DNA of 64,000 nt from Salinisphaeraceae bacterium (GCA_002683405.1 NYTH01000033.1:141008-205007), one strand, 5' to 3'; counted from the first letter of the stretch, positions 1 to 8,736 are shown. Numbers and translations are program-made. Notes: generated by a model not told the origin, from the letters alone.

Positions 1-295
1 CGGCCGACTGCATGCCCGTAGCGTCGAAGACCAGGGCGTCGTACCGCGCACCCTTTGCCGGCTCCGGCTTGTCGGCGCGGGCCGGCTTGGCGCCCGAGTC
101 GGACAGCGCTGCCTCGAGGGCCTTTACCGCCGTGGCGTTCTGGCCGGCGCCCAGCAGCACCGTCTTGCCCGCGAGCAGGCGCGCGTCATAGCTGCCCTTG
201 CCCCGCGCAAGCTCGACGGGCGTGGGCAGGCCAATGGACTTGATCACGTTGCGCAGCGCCGGCTGCTGGCCCAGGCGAATCAGATAGTCACTCAT
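1..295 (-). CDS. 3-oxoacyl-ACP reductase, FabG-type with extended N-terminus (partial)
   Basis: Only the first 98 codons lie in the window; the gene runs off the left edge. The product begins MSDYLIRLGQQPALRNVIKS and continues as an extra N-terminal domain ahead of where the short-chain dehydrogenase core would start. That opening matches the high-molecular-weight FabG family, NAD(P)H-dependent 3-oxoacyl reductases of fatty-acid or polyhydroxyalkanoate metabolism. The ATG is preceded on the minus strand by AGGAGG-like sequence, which supports this start. The catalytic Tyr-Lys motif is outside the window, so the family call rests on the N-terminus alone. The DUF1302 gene lies upstream on the same strand. 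Confidence 0.75.
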   Translation of the reverse strand, partial: MSDYLIRLGQQPALRNVIKSIGLPTPVELARGKGSYDARLLAGKTVLLGAGQNATAVKALEAALSDSGAKPARADKPEPAKGARYDALVFDATGMQSA

Positions 296-421
296 CTTTC
301 CTCCTTGGAAGACAAAACAAGCGGGTGCCGACCGTGCGGCGCCCGCGTTGGACACAGTGGGCCCGACGGCGACTTCGAGGGCTTCGCCTTCGGCCGGCTT
401 GAATGCCGGAATCGCGGAGGG

Positions 422-2626
422 CTAGAAGTTGTACTCCACGCTCATCTGCAGATTGTCGCGATCCACCAGATGATTGCGGCGATCGCCGTTGCCGAAGAAG
501 CCCTGGTACTGGAAGGCCGCCCGCCAGGACTGGTCGAACTCTATTTCGGCGCCGATGATGGTTTCAATCCGGTCTTCCACGAAGTTCTGGGCCGGGAAAG
601 GCGCCGTGTTGTAGAAGTCGTGGAACAGCGCGAACACCGGGTTGACGGTCCAGCCGAACAGAGCGTTGTTGTACTGGAACCGGGCCAGGATACGGTAACC
701 GGCGGAGGTTTCGTCGGCAAAACAGCCGCGCGCCTGCGTGGGGTTCAGACGGCGCGTGTCGGGCTCGCCGCCCGATCCGGTGCCGTCCGCGCCCGGGCTG
801 TAGTGCGTGCAGTTCGGACCACCGCCCTCAAGCTGCAGCTCGTCCCGGTCGGGAAAGTCCTGGATGTGGGTGACCGCCAGCTCGGTGAGCAGGATGATCT
901 GGTCGGCCCCCACCGGATTCGACGAGGAGAACACGCGGATACCGGTGAAATCGATCTGATGCACCTTGAAGCGCTCCCAGCCGTCGATTTCCTGACCGGC
1001 CGTTACCGTGTTACCGCGATAGCGCGTTTCCAGGTAGTCGGGAATGGCGTTGCGCGCGCTGGGCACCGTGCCGGCCACCAGGAAGATGTCCTCGTCGGGC
1101 AGCGCGGGCTGCAGGCCGGCGAAGATCACGTCGGCGATGGAAACCTGCAGCGGCATGTTGGGCCGGAAGGCGTATTCGCCCGCCAGCGACCACTTGCCCA
1201 CCTGGGTATTGAAGCTCATGCCGAACATATGGATGTCTTCCGGATAGGCCAGCTCCACGCCCAGGGTGTCGATGGGAATGGGTTCCTGCCCCTGAGGCAA
1301 TCCGGCGCCGCGCGTCAAATTCCCGTTGAAACCCTGGCAGGCGACGAGCGCCGCCGCGCCGTCGGCCGATAATCCGGGCGCAGTCGGGAAATTGGTGGCG
1401 ACAAAATTCTGCACGTCCTGCAGCAATCCGATTTCTGTTGCGGACAGTATGTCAAGCAGATCGCCGACGCTGGGCAGATCCAGCGCCCTGTCGCGAATAC
1501 AGGAGCGATCGGTCGCGGTAATCCGCGAGTACGGCAGGCGGCTGTGGTAGTTCAGCGCGTAGAAGCCCAGGTCGGTGCCGTCATTCAGGTCTTCGGCAAA
1601 CCAGTTGATCCGGATACCCCCCTGCGTGCCGGGGTCGGGCGCGTTTTCGAACGCAGGCGGCACCCGCACGCTGGTCGAGGAGCTGCTGACCAGCTGCGGC
1701 GTGTCGCCCTTGAAGCTGCCGATCTGCATGGGATCTTCGGAGAACTGCCCCAGGCCGACCACCGCGTACTCACCGTCGCCGGCGATGTCGCCGATAGAGG
1801 TCGAGAAAAAGCTGCCCGAGGCGGCGGGGATGACGCCTTCCCAGTCGTACTGGTAGACCAGCTCCGCCGACACGTTCGGCGTGATGTTGGTGGTCAGCAC
1901 CGCCAGGCCCACCGGCTCGAACACGCTGGCAATCTGCGAGCCGGGGAAGTTCAAACGGTTCTGATCCGGCGGGTTGATCTGGTCCAGGCTGCCGAGCGCG
2001 GCAAAGGTGGATTCGCCCCAGCGCACCCGCTGCTCACCCACCGAGATGTTGAAATCCCGGTCGCCGATCTGAAAGGGGTAGGAAACGAAGGCATCCAGCA
2101 CGTCGAAGGTGGCGCCGATCTGCTCGTCGATATCGTGGTGACGACGGTCGCTGGCCGGTTGGAAAGCCGTATCCGGATGCGAGGCGTCAAAATTGTTGTT
2201 GACCGCGTCGTAGAGACCCACGCCGCTGATCTTGAAGGCCAGGTCGCCGTAAAAACCGGTGAGTTCGGTTTCCAGCCGAAGCTGGCCGCTGATCAGGTCC
2301 CATTTGTCGTAGTTAAGGTTGCCGTTATCGGCATTCGAGCCGATGAACGCACCGGGCGCATCCACCAGCCGCTGGTTGGGCTCGGGATCGCCGCTGAAGG
2401 AAATACAGTCGTCCGGACACAGGTCGGGGTTGAGGTTGAGCTTGCCAATCAGGTCCTCCTCGCGATCCTCCAGACGAACGCCGCCGCCCAGCACGAGCCG
2501 ATTGGTCCAGGAGAATTCCGCGCCGCCGTATTCGAAATTGACCGCCAGCGCCGGCGTTTGCGCCGCCAGTACAACAGCCACCAGCCCACCGAGCCGCAAG
2601 CCTGCGCGGCATGATCCAGTCCACAT
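422..2626 (-). CDS. DUF1302 family outer-membrane protein
   Basis: About 734 residues. A signal peptide covers roughly residues 1-29 (RAGLRLGGLVAVVLAAQTPALA) and the chain ends in ...MSVEYNF; a terminal Phe is typical of outer-membrane beta-barrels. The body alternates short amphipathic stretches rich in aromatic residues with Asp/Gly/Asn loops, as in DUF1302 proteins. I chose the ATG at 2626 because GGGGGA lies just upstream; an ATG seven codons earlier would only extend the signal sequence. The gene is divergent from DUF1329, its usual partner. Known: DUF1302/DUF1329 pairs accompany MMPL transporters in many proteobacteria, often near lipid, sterol or hydrocarbon genes. Inferred: it is the outer-membrane part of a hydrophobic-compound pathway. 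Confidence 0.85.
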   Translation of the reverse strand: MWTGSCRAGLRLGGLVAVVLAAQTPALAVNFEYGGAEFSWTNRLVLGGGVRLEDREEDLIGKLNLNPDLCPDDCISFSGDPEPNQRLVDAPGAFIGSNADNGNLNYDKWDLISGQLRLETELTGFYGDLAFKISGVGLYDAVNNNFDASHPDTAFQPASDRRHHDIDEQIGATFDVLDAFVSYPFQIGDRDFNISVGEQRVRWGESTFAALGSLDQINPPDQNRLNFPGSQIASVFEPVGLAVLTTNITPNVSAELVYQYDWEGVIPAASGSFFSTSIGDIAGDGEYAVVGLGQFSEDPMQIGSFKGDTPQLVSSSSTSVRVPPAFENAPDPGTQGGIRINWFAEDLNDGTDLGFYALNYHSRLPYSRITATDRSCIRDRALDLPSVGDLLDILSATEIGLLQDVQNFVATNFPTAPGLSADGAAALVACQGFNGNLTRGAGLPQGQEPIPIDTLGVELAYPEDIHMFGMSFNTQVGKWSLAGEYAFRPNMPLQVSIADVIFAGLQPALPDEDIFLVAGTVPSARNAIPDYLETRYRGNTVTAGQEIDGWERFKVHQIDFTGIRVFSSSNPVGADQIILLTELAVTHIQDFPDRDELQLEGGGPNCTHYSPGADGTGSGGEPDTRRLNPTQARGCFADETSAGYRILARFQYNNALFGWTVNPVFALFHDFYNTAPFPAQNFVEDRIETIIGAEIEFDQSWRAAFQYQGFFGNGDRRNHLVDRDNLQMSVEYNF

Positions 2627-2676
2627 AATGTATTCCCCCGCTCGCACCTGAACGTCGACTGAACACGCCGACCTTG

Positions 2677-2697
2677 ATTTAGGAAAGGTTTCTTTTT
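2677..2697. promoter_or_regulatory. Operator-like site 1 upstream of DUF1302
   Basis: AGGAAAGGTTTCTT contains the small inverted repeat GAAA-GG-TTTC inside an AT-rich context. A near copy, matching about 17 of 21 bases, lies at 2821-2841. Both are in the divergent intergenic region between the DUF1302 and DUF1329 genes, where a shared regulator could act. The regulator is unknown. Confidence 0.4.
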
Positions 2698-2820
2698 CGA
2701 ATTCTAGTCAACGGCTTCGAACCCGGCAACCCGCTCTAGCCACGCGGCCATCGTATCTCGCAAGGCCGGGCGCATCGCGCAACGCCGCTACCGTCGTATA
2801 GGTATCGAAGGCAACTTGCA

Positions 2821-2841
2821 ATTCAGGAAAGATTTCTTGTT
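2821..2841. promoter_or_regulatory. Operator-like site 2 upstream of DUF1329
   Basis: AGGAAAGATTTCTTG is the second copy of the motif at 2677-2697, with the inverted repeat GAAA-GA-TTTC. It sits about 110 bases ahead of the DUF1329 ribosome-binding site. The pair is 144 bases apart in the same orientation. Confidence 0.4.
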
Positions 2842-2933
2842 AAATTACCTCGGGCGGATGGAGTCGATTACCCTGTCCCCACCACACAGACCCTAGAATC
2901 GGAGCCCGATTGGGCCACCCGGAGGAGCAACTC

Positions 2934-2960
2934 ATGTTTGATCGCAGCGCCTTTGCGTAA
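2934..2960 (+). other. Original DUF1329 start followed by an in-frame TAA
   Basis: An ATG at 2934 with an excellent Shine-Dalgarno (GGAGGAG, seven bases upstream) opens MFDRSAFA and then meets TAA at 2958-2960. The frame after the stop (YGRGLVLGLSVFGLTAGAAL) is the same frame as the DUF1329 body and completes an ordinary signal peptide. The ribosome-binding site therefore leads into an eight-codon peptide, and the main frame must be reached by readthrough, by reinitiation at GTG 2976, or not at all. Confidence 0.8.
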
Positions 2961-2975
2961 TACGGCCGCGGCCTC

Positions 2976-4445
2976 GTGCTGGGCCTTTCCGTCTTCGGAC
3001 TGACCGCCGGCGCTGCACTGGCGGCCGTCTCGGCCGACGAAGCCGCCAAGCTGGGCAACGAACTGTCGCCCGTAGGCGCCGACCCCAAGGCCAATGCCGA
3101 CGGCACCATTCCCGCCCTGATCGGTGAAAAGGCCTTCACCGAGCGCCAGAAGAACTACACCCCGGACAGTCTGGAAGAAGTTCGCCAGCAAATCATCGCC
3201 TACGCGAAGAAGAATCCGGACATGAACCTGATCACCAATCTGGATGACATCCAGCAGGCGGCCAAGGAGGACGAGCAGTTCCGTGATCTGGTGGCGCAGA
3301 TCGGCGCGGACAATCTCAAGCCGCGCATGACGATCACGGCCGACAACTACAAGGAGCACGCCGACAAGCTCACCGAAGGCCACAAGAAGCTGTTCGAACT
3401 GAACAGCGACTACAAGATGATCGTCTATCCGACCGTGCGCCCGGCCTACTATCCGGACGAAATCTATGCGGCCACCAAGGAGAACGCCACCAAGGTGACG
3501 CTCGAGGGGACCGACGACATTTCCGGCCACGAGCTGGGCTTTCCCTTTCCGATTCCCAAGACCGGCGCCGAGGTCATCTGGAACCACAAGCTGAAGTTCC
3601 GTGGCTCGGCCGTGAAGCGCTTCAATGACCAGGCCATCGTGGACGCTGACGGCGGCACCGAAATCACCAAGGTGGTCGAGGACGTCGGCTTCGAGTACGC
3701 CAACCTGAACAAGGCATCAGGCGAGCGGAACAATGAGATCATCGCCTACTTCCTGCAGGAAACCGTCGCACCGCCTCGCGTGGCCGGCCAGTTCACGCTG
3801 GTGCACGAGATCTTCGGCAAGGGCACGTCAGGTCGTAACGCCTGGATTTTCAATCCCGGCCTGGGCCGCGTGAACCGTGCGCCCGATGTGGGCTACGACA
3901 ACCCGTCGATCGGTTCGGACGGCCTGCAGTTCAACGACCAGATCAACATGTTCAACGGCGCGCTGGACCGTTACACCTGGAAGCTGGTCGGCAAGAAGGA
4001 AATGTACATCCCGTACAACTCCTACATGATGAACAACCCGCTGGCGAAGTACGACGACGACATCACCCAGAAGGGCCACATCAACCAGGGCATGGCGCGC
4101 TATGAGCTGCATCGCGTGTGGGTGGTCGAGGCCACGCTGCGTGACGGCACCCGCCATCAGTTCGGCAAGCGCCGCTTCTACGTGGACGAAGACTCCTGGG
4201 GCATCGTGGCCGTGGACAACTACGACACCCGCGGTGAGCTCTGGCGCTTCCAGGAAGGCCACGTGCTGACCGCGCCGTTCGTGCCGACGTCGACCACGGC
4301 GCCGGAAGTCATCTACGACCTGAAGAGCGGCCGCTATTTCGTGACCGCCATGTCCAACGAGGGCAAGATTCCCGACTTCCGGATCGAGTACAAGGACGGC
4401 TACTTCGGCCCGAACGCGCTTAAAAGAAAAGCACGCCTGAAATAA
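2976..4445 (+). CDS. DUF1329 family periplasmic/outer-membrane protein (signal peptide interrupted)
   Basis: 489 codons counted from a GTG that has no ribosome-binding site. The body is a full-length DUF1329 protein and shows no other damage: a Lys-rich N-terminal half, a central region around PKTGAEVIWNHKLKFRGSAV, and a C-terminal half ending near residue 489. DUF1329 is compared with LolB-like lipid-binding folds, so a role in carrying a hydrophobic ligand is plausible but unproven. A better start at 2934 is in frame but closed by TAA at 2958. Starting at GTG removes the positively charged n-region of the signal peptide, leaving VLGLSVFGLTAGAALA. The gene may be newly inactivated, rescued by reinitiation, or carry a sequencing error. 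MMPL and YCF48 genes follow on the same strand. Confidence 0.75.
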   Translation: MLGLSVFGLTAGAALAAVSADEAAKLGNELSPVGADPKANADGTIPALIGEKAFTERQKNYTPDSLEEVRQQIIAYAKKNPDMNLITNLDDIQQAAKEDEQFRDLVAQIGADNLKPRMTITADNYKEHADKLTEGHKKLFELNSDYKMIVYPTVRPAYYPDEIYAATKENATKVTLEGTDDISGHELGFPFPIPKTGAEVIWNHKLKFRGSAVKRFNDQAIVDADGGTEITKVVEDVGFEYANLNKASGERNNEIIAYFLQETVAPPRVAGQFTLVHEIFGKGTSGRNAWIFNPGLGRVNRAPDVGYDNPSIGSDGLQFNDQINMFNGALDRYTWKLVGKKEMYIPYNSYMMNNPLAKYDDDITQKGHINQGMARYELHRVWVVEATLRDGTRHQFGKRRFYVDEDSWGIVAVDNYDTRGELWRFQEGHVLTAPFVPTSTTAPEVIYDLKSGRYFVTAMSNEGKIPDFRIEYKDGYFGPNALKRKARLK

Positions 4446-4460
4446 GAATAATCAAGACAT

Positions 4461-4639
4461 AGCCACAGAGGCGCGGAGACACAGAGGGATAAAAGGCAGG
4501 AAGAACTTCTCACCACAAAGGCACGAAGGGCACAAAGGGGTTCTTGCTCCTGACTTTGTGCCCTTCGTGATCTTTGTGGTCTTTGTGGTTCATGTCTTGT
4601 TCTTACATTCTCTGTGCCCTCTGTGTCTCCGTGGCTCTT
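4461..4639. repeat. Nested inverted-repeat element (long hairpin)
   Basis: The outer arms are 4461-4490 (AGCCACAGAGG..GGAGACACAGAGG) and 4609-4638 (CTCTGTG..CTCTGTGTCTCCGTGGCT). The inner arms are 4513-4539 (CCACAAAGGCACGAAGGGCA) and 4554-4581 (CTTTGTGCCCTTCGTG). Together they fold into one hairpin of about 180 bases that fills nearly the whole gap between the DUF1329 and MMPL genes. Similar ACAAAGGCACGAAGG-type palindromes are dispersed in many bacterial genomes. No coding frame is credible here. Confidence 0.75.
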
Positions 4640-4671
4640 AAGCCGAGCATTAAAAAGCCAGGGGGAGCCGT

Positions 4672-7077
4672 ATGACGGCAACACAACGCATCCTGAAAGT
4701 CGTCGAGCCGGTCATTTTTGGCTGGCGCTGGCCCGTGCTGGCGCTGCTGGTGCTGATAACCGCCTTTTTGGGCTACCGCGCGGCACAGCTCGAACCCAAC
4801 GCCGGCTGGTTGAAGATGGTCCCCCAGGACCATCCCTACATGCAGACCTTCCTCGACTACTACGACGAATTCGGCGGCGCCAACCGCATCATCGTCGCCA
4901 TTCACAACGAGGACGGCGACATCTACCAACCGCAGTTCATGGAGAAACTGCGCAAACTCACCGACGAGGTGTTCTTCATTCCCGGCGTGCAGCGCGAACG
5001 CGTCACGTCGATATTCACACCGAATATTCTCTACGTTGAAGTCCAGCCCACCGGCCTGTCGGGCTCCACCGTCGTACCTGCGGACTACGCGCCCACGCCG
5101 GAGATGATGGACAAGCTGCGGACCAACGTGTCCAAGGCCAACGTGGTCGGCCGGCTGGTTTCCGAAGACCAGCGCTCGGCCCTGGTCGTGGCTGAACTGC
5201 TCGAAAAGGACCCGGCGACCGGCGAGGAGATCGATTACACCCGGGTGGGCGACAAGCTGGAGGAAATCCGCGCCCAGTTCGAGGATGATACGGCGAGCGT
5301 TCACATCATCGGCTTTGCCAAGGTGGTGGACGACATGACCGATGCCTCGGTCGAGGTGGTCGGCTTCTTCGCGCTCACGCTCATCCTCACCGGCATCCTG
5401 CTGTGGCTTTACACCGGCTCCTTCATGCTGGGCATGCTACCGCTGGTCTGCTCCATCGCCGCCGTTGTGTGGGAAATGGGGCTGATACAGGTGGCCGGTT
5501 TCGGCCTCGACCCCTTCGCCATACTGGTGCCCTTCCTCGTGCTGGCGGTGTCGGTATCGCACGGCGTGCAGTATGTGAACGCCTGGGCCTCGGAAGTGGC
5601 CGACGAGGGCGCCACGGCCTATCAGGCCTCGCTGTCCACATTCCGCCGGCTGGCCATCCCCGGCACCATCGCGCTGATTACCGACGTGGCGGGCTTCCTG
5701 ACGATCTATCTGATCAACATTGAAGTCATCCGCGAGATGTCGCTGAACGCGGCGTTCGGCATTGCGGCGATCATCATCACCAACAAGGCGCTCATGCCGA
5801 TCCTGTTGACGGTCGCCAACGTCAGGAATATCGAGAAATTCAAGATCAAGCAGGCCCGGCGGGAAGCGCTGGGCGACGGCCTCTGGCGCTTCATTGCCCG
5901 CACGTTTACCCAGACCACGCCGGCACTGGTGGTGCTCTGCCTGTGTGCGGTCCTGCTGGGCTGGAGCCTGTGGAAGTACGACGATCTGACCATCGGATCG
6001 GCGCAGGAGGGTGTGCCCGAACTGCGGCCCGACTCGCGCTTCAACCAGGACGCGCGCTTCATTTCGGGCAACTTCTCGCTGGGCATCGACCAGCTCAACG
6101 TGATTGCGGAAACTCGGGCGGACGCCTGTATCGACTACGAAATCATGGCCGAACTGGACCGCTTTGCCTGGCACATGAAAAACGAGGCCGGCGTGCGGGA
6201 GACCATGACCCTGCTGGACCTGTCAAAGCTGGCCTACGCCGGCCTGTCCGAAGGTCGGCTCAATGCCCAGGTCGTCCCTCGCAACCGCTACGCGCTGGCC
6301 CAGTCCACCGCGCTGGTGCCCACGACGTCGGGCATGCTCAATGACGATTGCAGCGCGCTGAACGTCTTCATGTTCACGCGCGACCACAAGGCCAGCACCA
6401 TCACGGAACTGGTGGAGTCGGTGAAGACCTACAAGGCCGAGCAGCAGTCATCCGACGAGATCAACCTGCGGCTGGCCTCGGGCAACGTGGGGGTCATGGC
6501 CGCCACCAACGAGGTGGTGGCCGCCAAGGAAGTCGAAATCGTGATGTACGTCTACATCGTCGTGCTGGTCTTCCTGTTCCTGTCGTTCCGGACGCTGTCG
6601 GGCGTCGTCTGCGTGGTCCTGCCGCTTTCCCTCGTGTCCATTTCCGCCTACGGCGTCATGGCCTCGCTGGGCATCGGCATGAAGGTGGCCACCCTGCCCG
6701 TCATTGCCCTGGCCGTGGGCATTGGCGTGGACTACGGCATCTATATCTACGCGACCCTGGCCGAGGGTTTGCGACGCGGCCTGCCGCTGGAGGAGGCGTT
6801 CTACAAGACGCTCCACAAGACCGGCAAGGCAGTCGTATTCACAGGCGTTGCCCTGGGGCTGGGCGTGGCCACCTGGCTGTTCTCCGAACTGCAGTTCCAG
6901 CGCGACATGGGTCTGATGCTCATGTACATGTTCACCGCGAACATGGTCGGAGCCATCGTGGTGCTGCCGGCTCTGGCACGCTTCTTTGCGCACGAGGAAG
7001 AAAAACATATCGGCCAGGACATCACGGCCGGCGCGGGCAACCGGGACGACAGCAGCCAGAGTGGAGGCGCACGATGA
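4672..7077 (+). CDS. MMPL/RND superfamily transporter
   Basis: 801 residues. One N-terminal membrane segment (about 17-37) is followed by a large periplasmic domain, a block of five or six helices (about 225-420), a second periplasmic domain, and a second helix block (about 620-780). This is the duplicated RND layout. The helix-borne motif AVGIGVDYGIYIYATLAEG is characteristic of MMPL/HpnN-like members, which move lipids or other hydrophobic molecules out of the inner membrane using the proton gradient. AGGGGGAG lies just upstream of the ATG. The stop overlaps the next start (ATGA), so translation of the YCF48 protein is probably coupled. The substrate is unknown; DUF1302/DUF1329 next door suggest passage to the outer membrane. 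Confidence 0.88.
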   Translation: MTATQRILKVVEPVIFGWRWPVLALLVLITAFLGYRAAQLEPNAGWLKMVPQDHPYMQTFLDYYDEFGGANRIIVAIHNEDGDIYQPQFMEKLRKLTDEVFFIPGVQRERVTSIFTPNILYVEVQPTGLSGSTVVPADYAPTPEMMDKLRTNVSKANVVGRLVSEDQRSALVVAELLEKDPATGEEIDYTRVGDKLEEIRAQFEDDTASVHIIGFAKVVDDMTDASVEVVGFFALTLILTGILLWLYTGSFMLGMLPLVCSIAAVVWEMGLIQVAGFGLDPFAILVPFLVLAVSVSHGVQYVNAWASEVADEGATAYQASLSTFRRLAIPGTIALITDVAGFLTIYLINIEVIREMSLNAAFGIAAIIITNKALMPILLTVANVRNIEKFKIKQARREALGDGLWRFIARTFTQTTPALVVLCLCAVLLGWSLWKYDDLTIGSAQEGVPELRPDSRFNQDARFISGNFSLGIDQLNVIAETRADACIDYEIMAELDRFAWHMKNEAGVRETMTLLDLSKLAYAGLSEGRLNAQVVPRNRYALAQSTALVPTTSGMLNDDCSALNVFMFTRDHKASTITELVESVKTYKAEQQSSDEINLRLASGNVGVMAATNEVVAAKEVEIVMYVYIVVLVFLFLSFRTLSGVVCVVLPLSLVSISAYGVMASLGIGMKVATLPVIALAVGIGVDYGIYIYATLAEGLRRGLPLEEAFYKTLHKTGKAVVFTGVALGLGVATWLFSELQFQRDMGLMLMYMFTANMVGAIVVLPALARFFAHEEEKHIGQDITAGAGNRDDSSQSGGAR

Positions 7078-8150
7078 AGCTATTCAATCCTCTTCAGACC
7101 CATCGTCTGCCCGCCCTGGCGCTCGCTGCGGCACTGCTCGGCAGTTCGCTACCGGCGTGGGCGCAGGATGAATCCGCCGACGAGGCCCCCCGCCAGGCTC
7201 TTAATTCCGAGATCATGCCGCTGGCCACGAAAGGCATCATCAACGATGTGGCGCGCCGCGGCAGCGGCTACGTCGCCGTGGGCGAACGTGGGCATATCCT
7301 GCTGTCCGATGACGCGGAAAACTGGGAGCAGGTTGTCGGCCCCACCCGCGCCATGCTCAATCGCGTCCAGTTTGTCGACGCACAGCACGGTTGGGCCGTC
7401 GGCTATGACGGCGCGGTCCTGAAAACCGCGGACGGTGGCCAGAGCTGGACGCTCAACCGTTTCGAGCCGGATTGGGGCAAACCCTGGTACGACTTGCTAT
7501 TCGCGGATGCGCAGACCGGCCTCGTGGCCGGCGCCAACGGCCGCATGCTGGCAACCCAGGACGGCGGCGAGAGCTGGACGGCCGTGGAGAACGACGTGTT
7601 CGAGACCGGTTTTCATCACTACGACGTGGCGCTGCTCAACGACGGCAGCCTGCTGATTGCGGGTGAGCGTGGATTTCTGGCGCGCTCTACCGACGACGGT
7701 TGCACCTGGGAGATGCTGCAGCCGCCCTACATCGGCTCCTATTTCGGCATCCTGCCCCACGGACCGCGCGGCGCCGTGGTCTACGGCCTGCAGGGCCGGG
7801 TTTTTGCCTTCGACGACGTGACCGCCCTGCCGACCGTCGCCGAGCCGCTTGATTACGACCCATTCAGCGCCGAGAACGTAACCGACCCGCAGGCTCTGGC
7901 CGCCATGGGCTGGCGCCAGCTGCAAAACCCCGTGGAGGAAAGTCTGTTCGGCGCGACCATGAACGGCTCGGACCAGGCGGTCTTCGTGGGCGTGGACGGC
8001 AGCATCGTGCGGGGCGAACTCTCCGGGCAAACGCTGGAAGCCGTGCGCGACTGGGGGTCGGATGATCCGCTGTCCGACATCGAGCTGCGCGCCGGGCAAG
8101 CCGTCATGACCGGCCGCGGCGGGTTTTACAGCATCGACAGCCCGCTCTGA
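7074..8150 (+). CDS. YCF48/HCF136-like beta-propeller protein
   Basis: 358 residues starting at the ATG that overlaps the MMPL stop by four bases. Residues 1-31 form a signal peptide (LALAAALLGSSLPAWAQ), so the protein is periplasmic. At least four BNR/Asp-box repeats are visible (LLSDDAENWEQV, LKTADGGQSWTL, LATQDGGESWTAV, ARSTDDGCTWEML), which places it with YCF48/HCF136 propellers. Those proteins act as assembly or stability factors in photosystem II, but in proteobacteria the family recurs beside MMPL transporters with unknown role. Inference: a periplasmic accessory of the transporter. An open frame upstream in the same phase overlaps MMPL and is not part of the gene. Confidence 0.85.
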   Translation: MKLFNPLQTHRLPALALAAALLGSSLPAWAQDESADEAPRQALNSEIMPLATKGIINDVARRGSGYVAVGERGHILLSDDAENWEQVVGPTRAMLNRVQFVDAQHGWAVGYDGAVLKTADGGQSWTLNRFEPDWGKPWYDLLFADAQTGLVAGANGRMLATQDGGESWTAVENDVFETGFHHYDVALLNDGSLLIAGERGFLARSTDDGCTWEMLQPPYIGSYFGILPHGPRGAVVYGLQGRVFAFDDVTALPTVAEPLDYDPFSAENVTDPQALAAMGWRQLQNPVEESLFGATMNGSDQAVFVGVDGSIVRGELSGQTLEAVRDWGSDDPLSDIELRAGQAVMTGRGGFYSIDSPL

Positions 8151-8223
8151 TTCGCCGCGCTGGCCCAGTCGGGCGGATGTGCCTTCCAGATCAGCCAGCA
8201 CCCTCACAAACGGAAACCTTCAA

Positions 8224-8652
8224 ATGGCCAGACACACGATCCTGCTCGACACGACCGTCGACCTGCCGGTGGAGCGCGTATTCGACGTCTTCGCCGATCA
8301 CCGCCGCTTCGGCAAGCTGCTGGGCGCACCGATCAAGAAGGTCGACGCCAGTCCGGTACCGGGCGATCCCAACGGCGTCGGCTCGGTGCGTCACATCGGA
8401 GTAGGCCCCGTGAGTTTCCAGGAAGAGGTCACCCGTTTCGAGCGGCCCGAGCTGATCGAATACAAGGTCATACAGGGCGGCCCCATCAAGAACCACGCGG
8501 GCCGGATCGAGTTCAAGGCGCTGGAACAAGGCTGCCAGGTCACCTACCGGGTAGCGTTCGATCCGAAAGTCCCCATGACGGGCGGCGTCATCGAGAAGGC
8601 TCTGCGGGACGCGCTCGGCAAGGCGCTGAAAAAACTACCGAAAGTGGCCTGA
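8224..8652 (+). CDS. SRPBCC (START-like) family protein
   Basis: 142 residues with no signal peptide. The sequence reads like a polyketide-cyclase/START-like helix-grip domain: an N-terminal strand (HTILLDTTVDLPVERVFDVF), a short helix pair (ADHRRFGKLLG), a run of strands, and a long amphipathic C-terminal helix ending in KALRDALGKALKKLPKVA. Such proteins bind hydrophobic ligands in a central cavity; no substrate can be named. I took the ATG at 8224 because homology-like sequence begins there and the 15 codons upstream look non-coding. The ribosome-binding site is weak. Confidence 0.75.
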   Translation: MARHTILLDTTVDLPVERVFDVFADHRRFGKLLGAPIKKVDASPVPGDPNGVGSVRHIGVGPVSFQEEVTRFERPELIEYKVIQGGPIKNHAGRIEFKALEQGCQVTYRVAFDPKVPMTGGVIEKALRDALGKALKKLPKVA

Positions 8653-8736
8653 GTCCGGCAGACGGGTTGAAAACGCCGAACCGGCAATCACTGTTAGGAT
8701 ACGGCGCTCAACGCGACAATCTTTGCGGGTTGCCCC

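Noticed and set aside
305..2614. Long plus-strand open frames opposite the DUF1302 gene
   Set aside because: They mirror a well-supported beta-barrel gene, have basic, Arg/His/Gly-rich compositions typical of antisense frames in GC-rich DNA, and show no family motif or ribosome-binding site.
6348..7073. Upstream extension of the YCF48 frame inside the MMPL gene
   Set aside because: The MMPL frame is clearly the real one there, and a signal peptide begins exactly at the overlapping ATG 7074.
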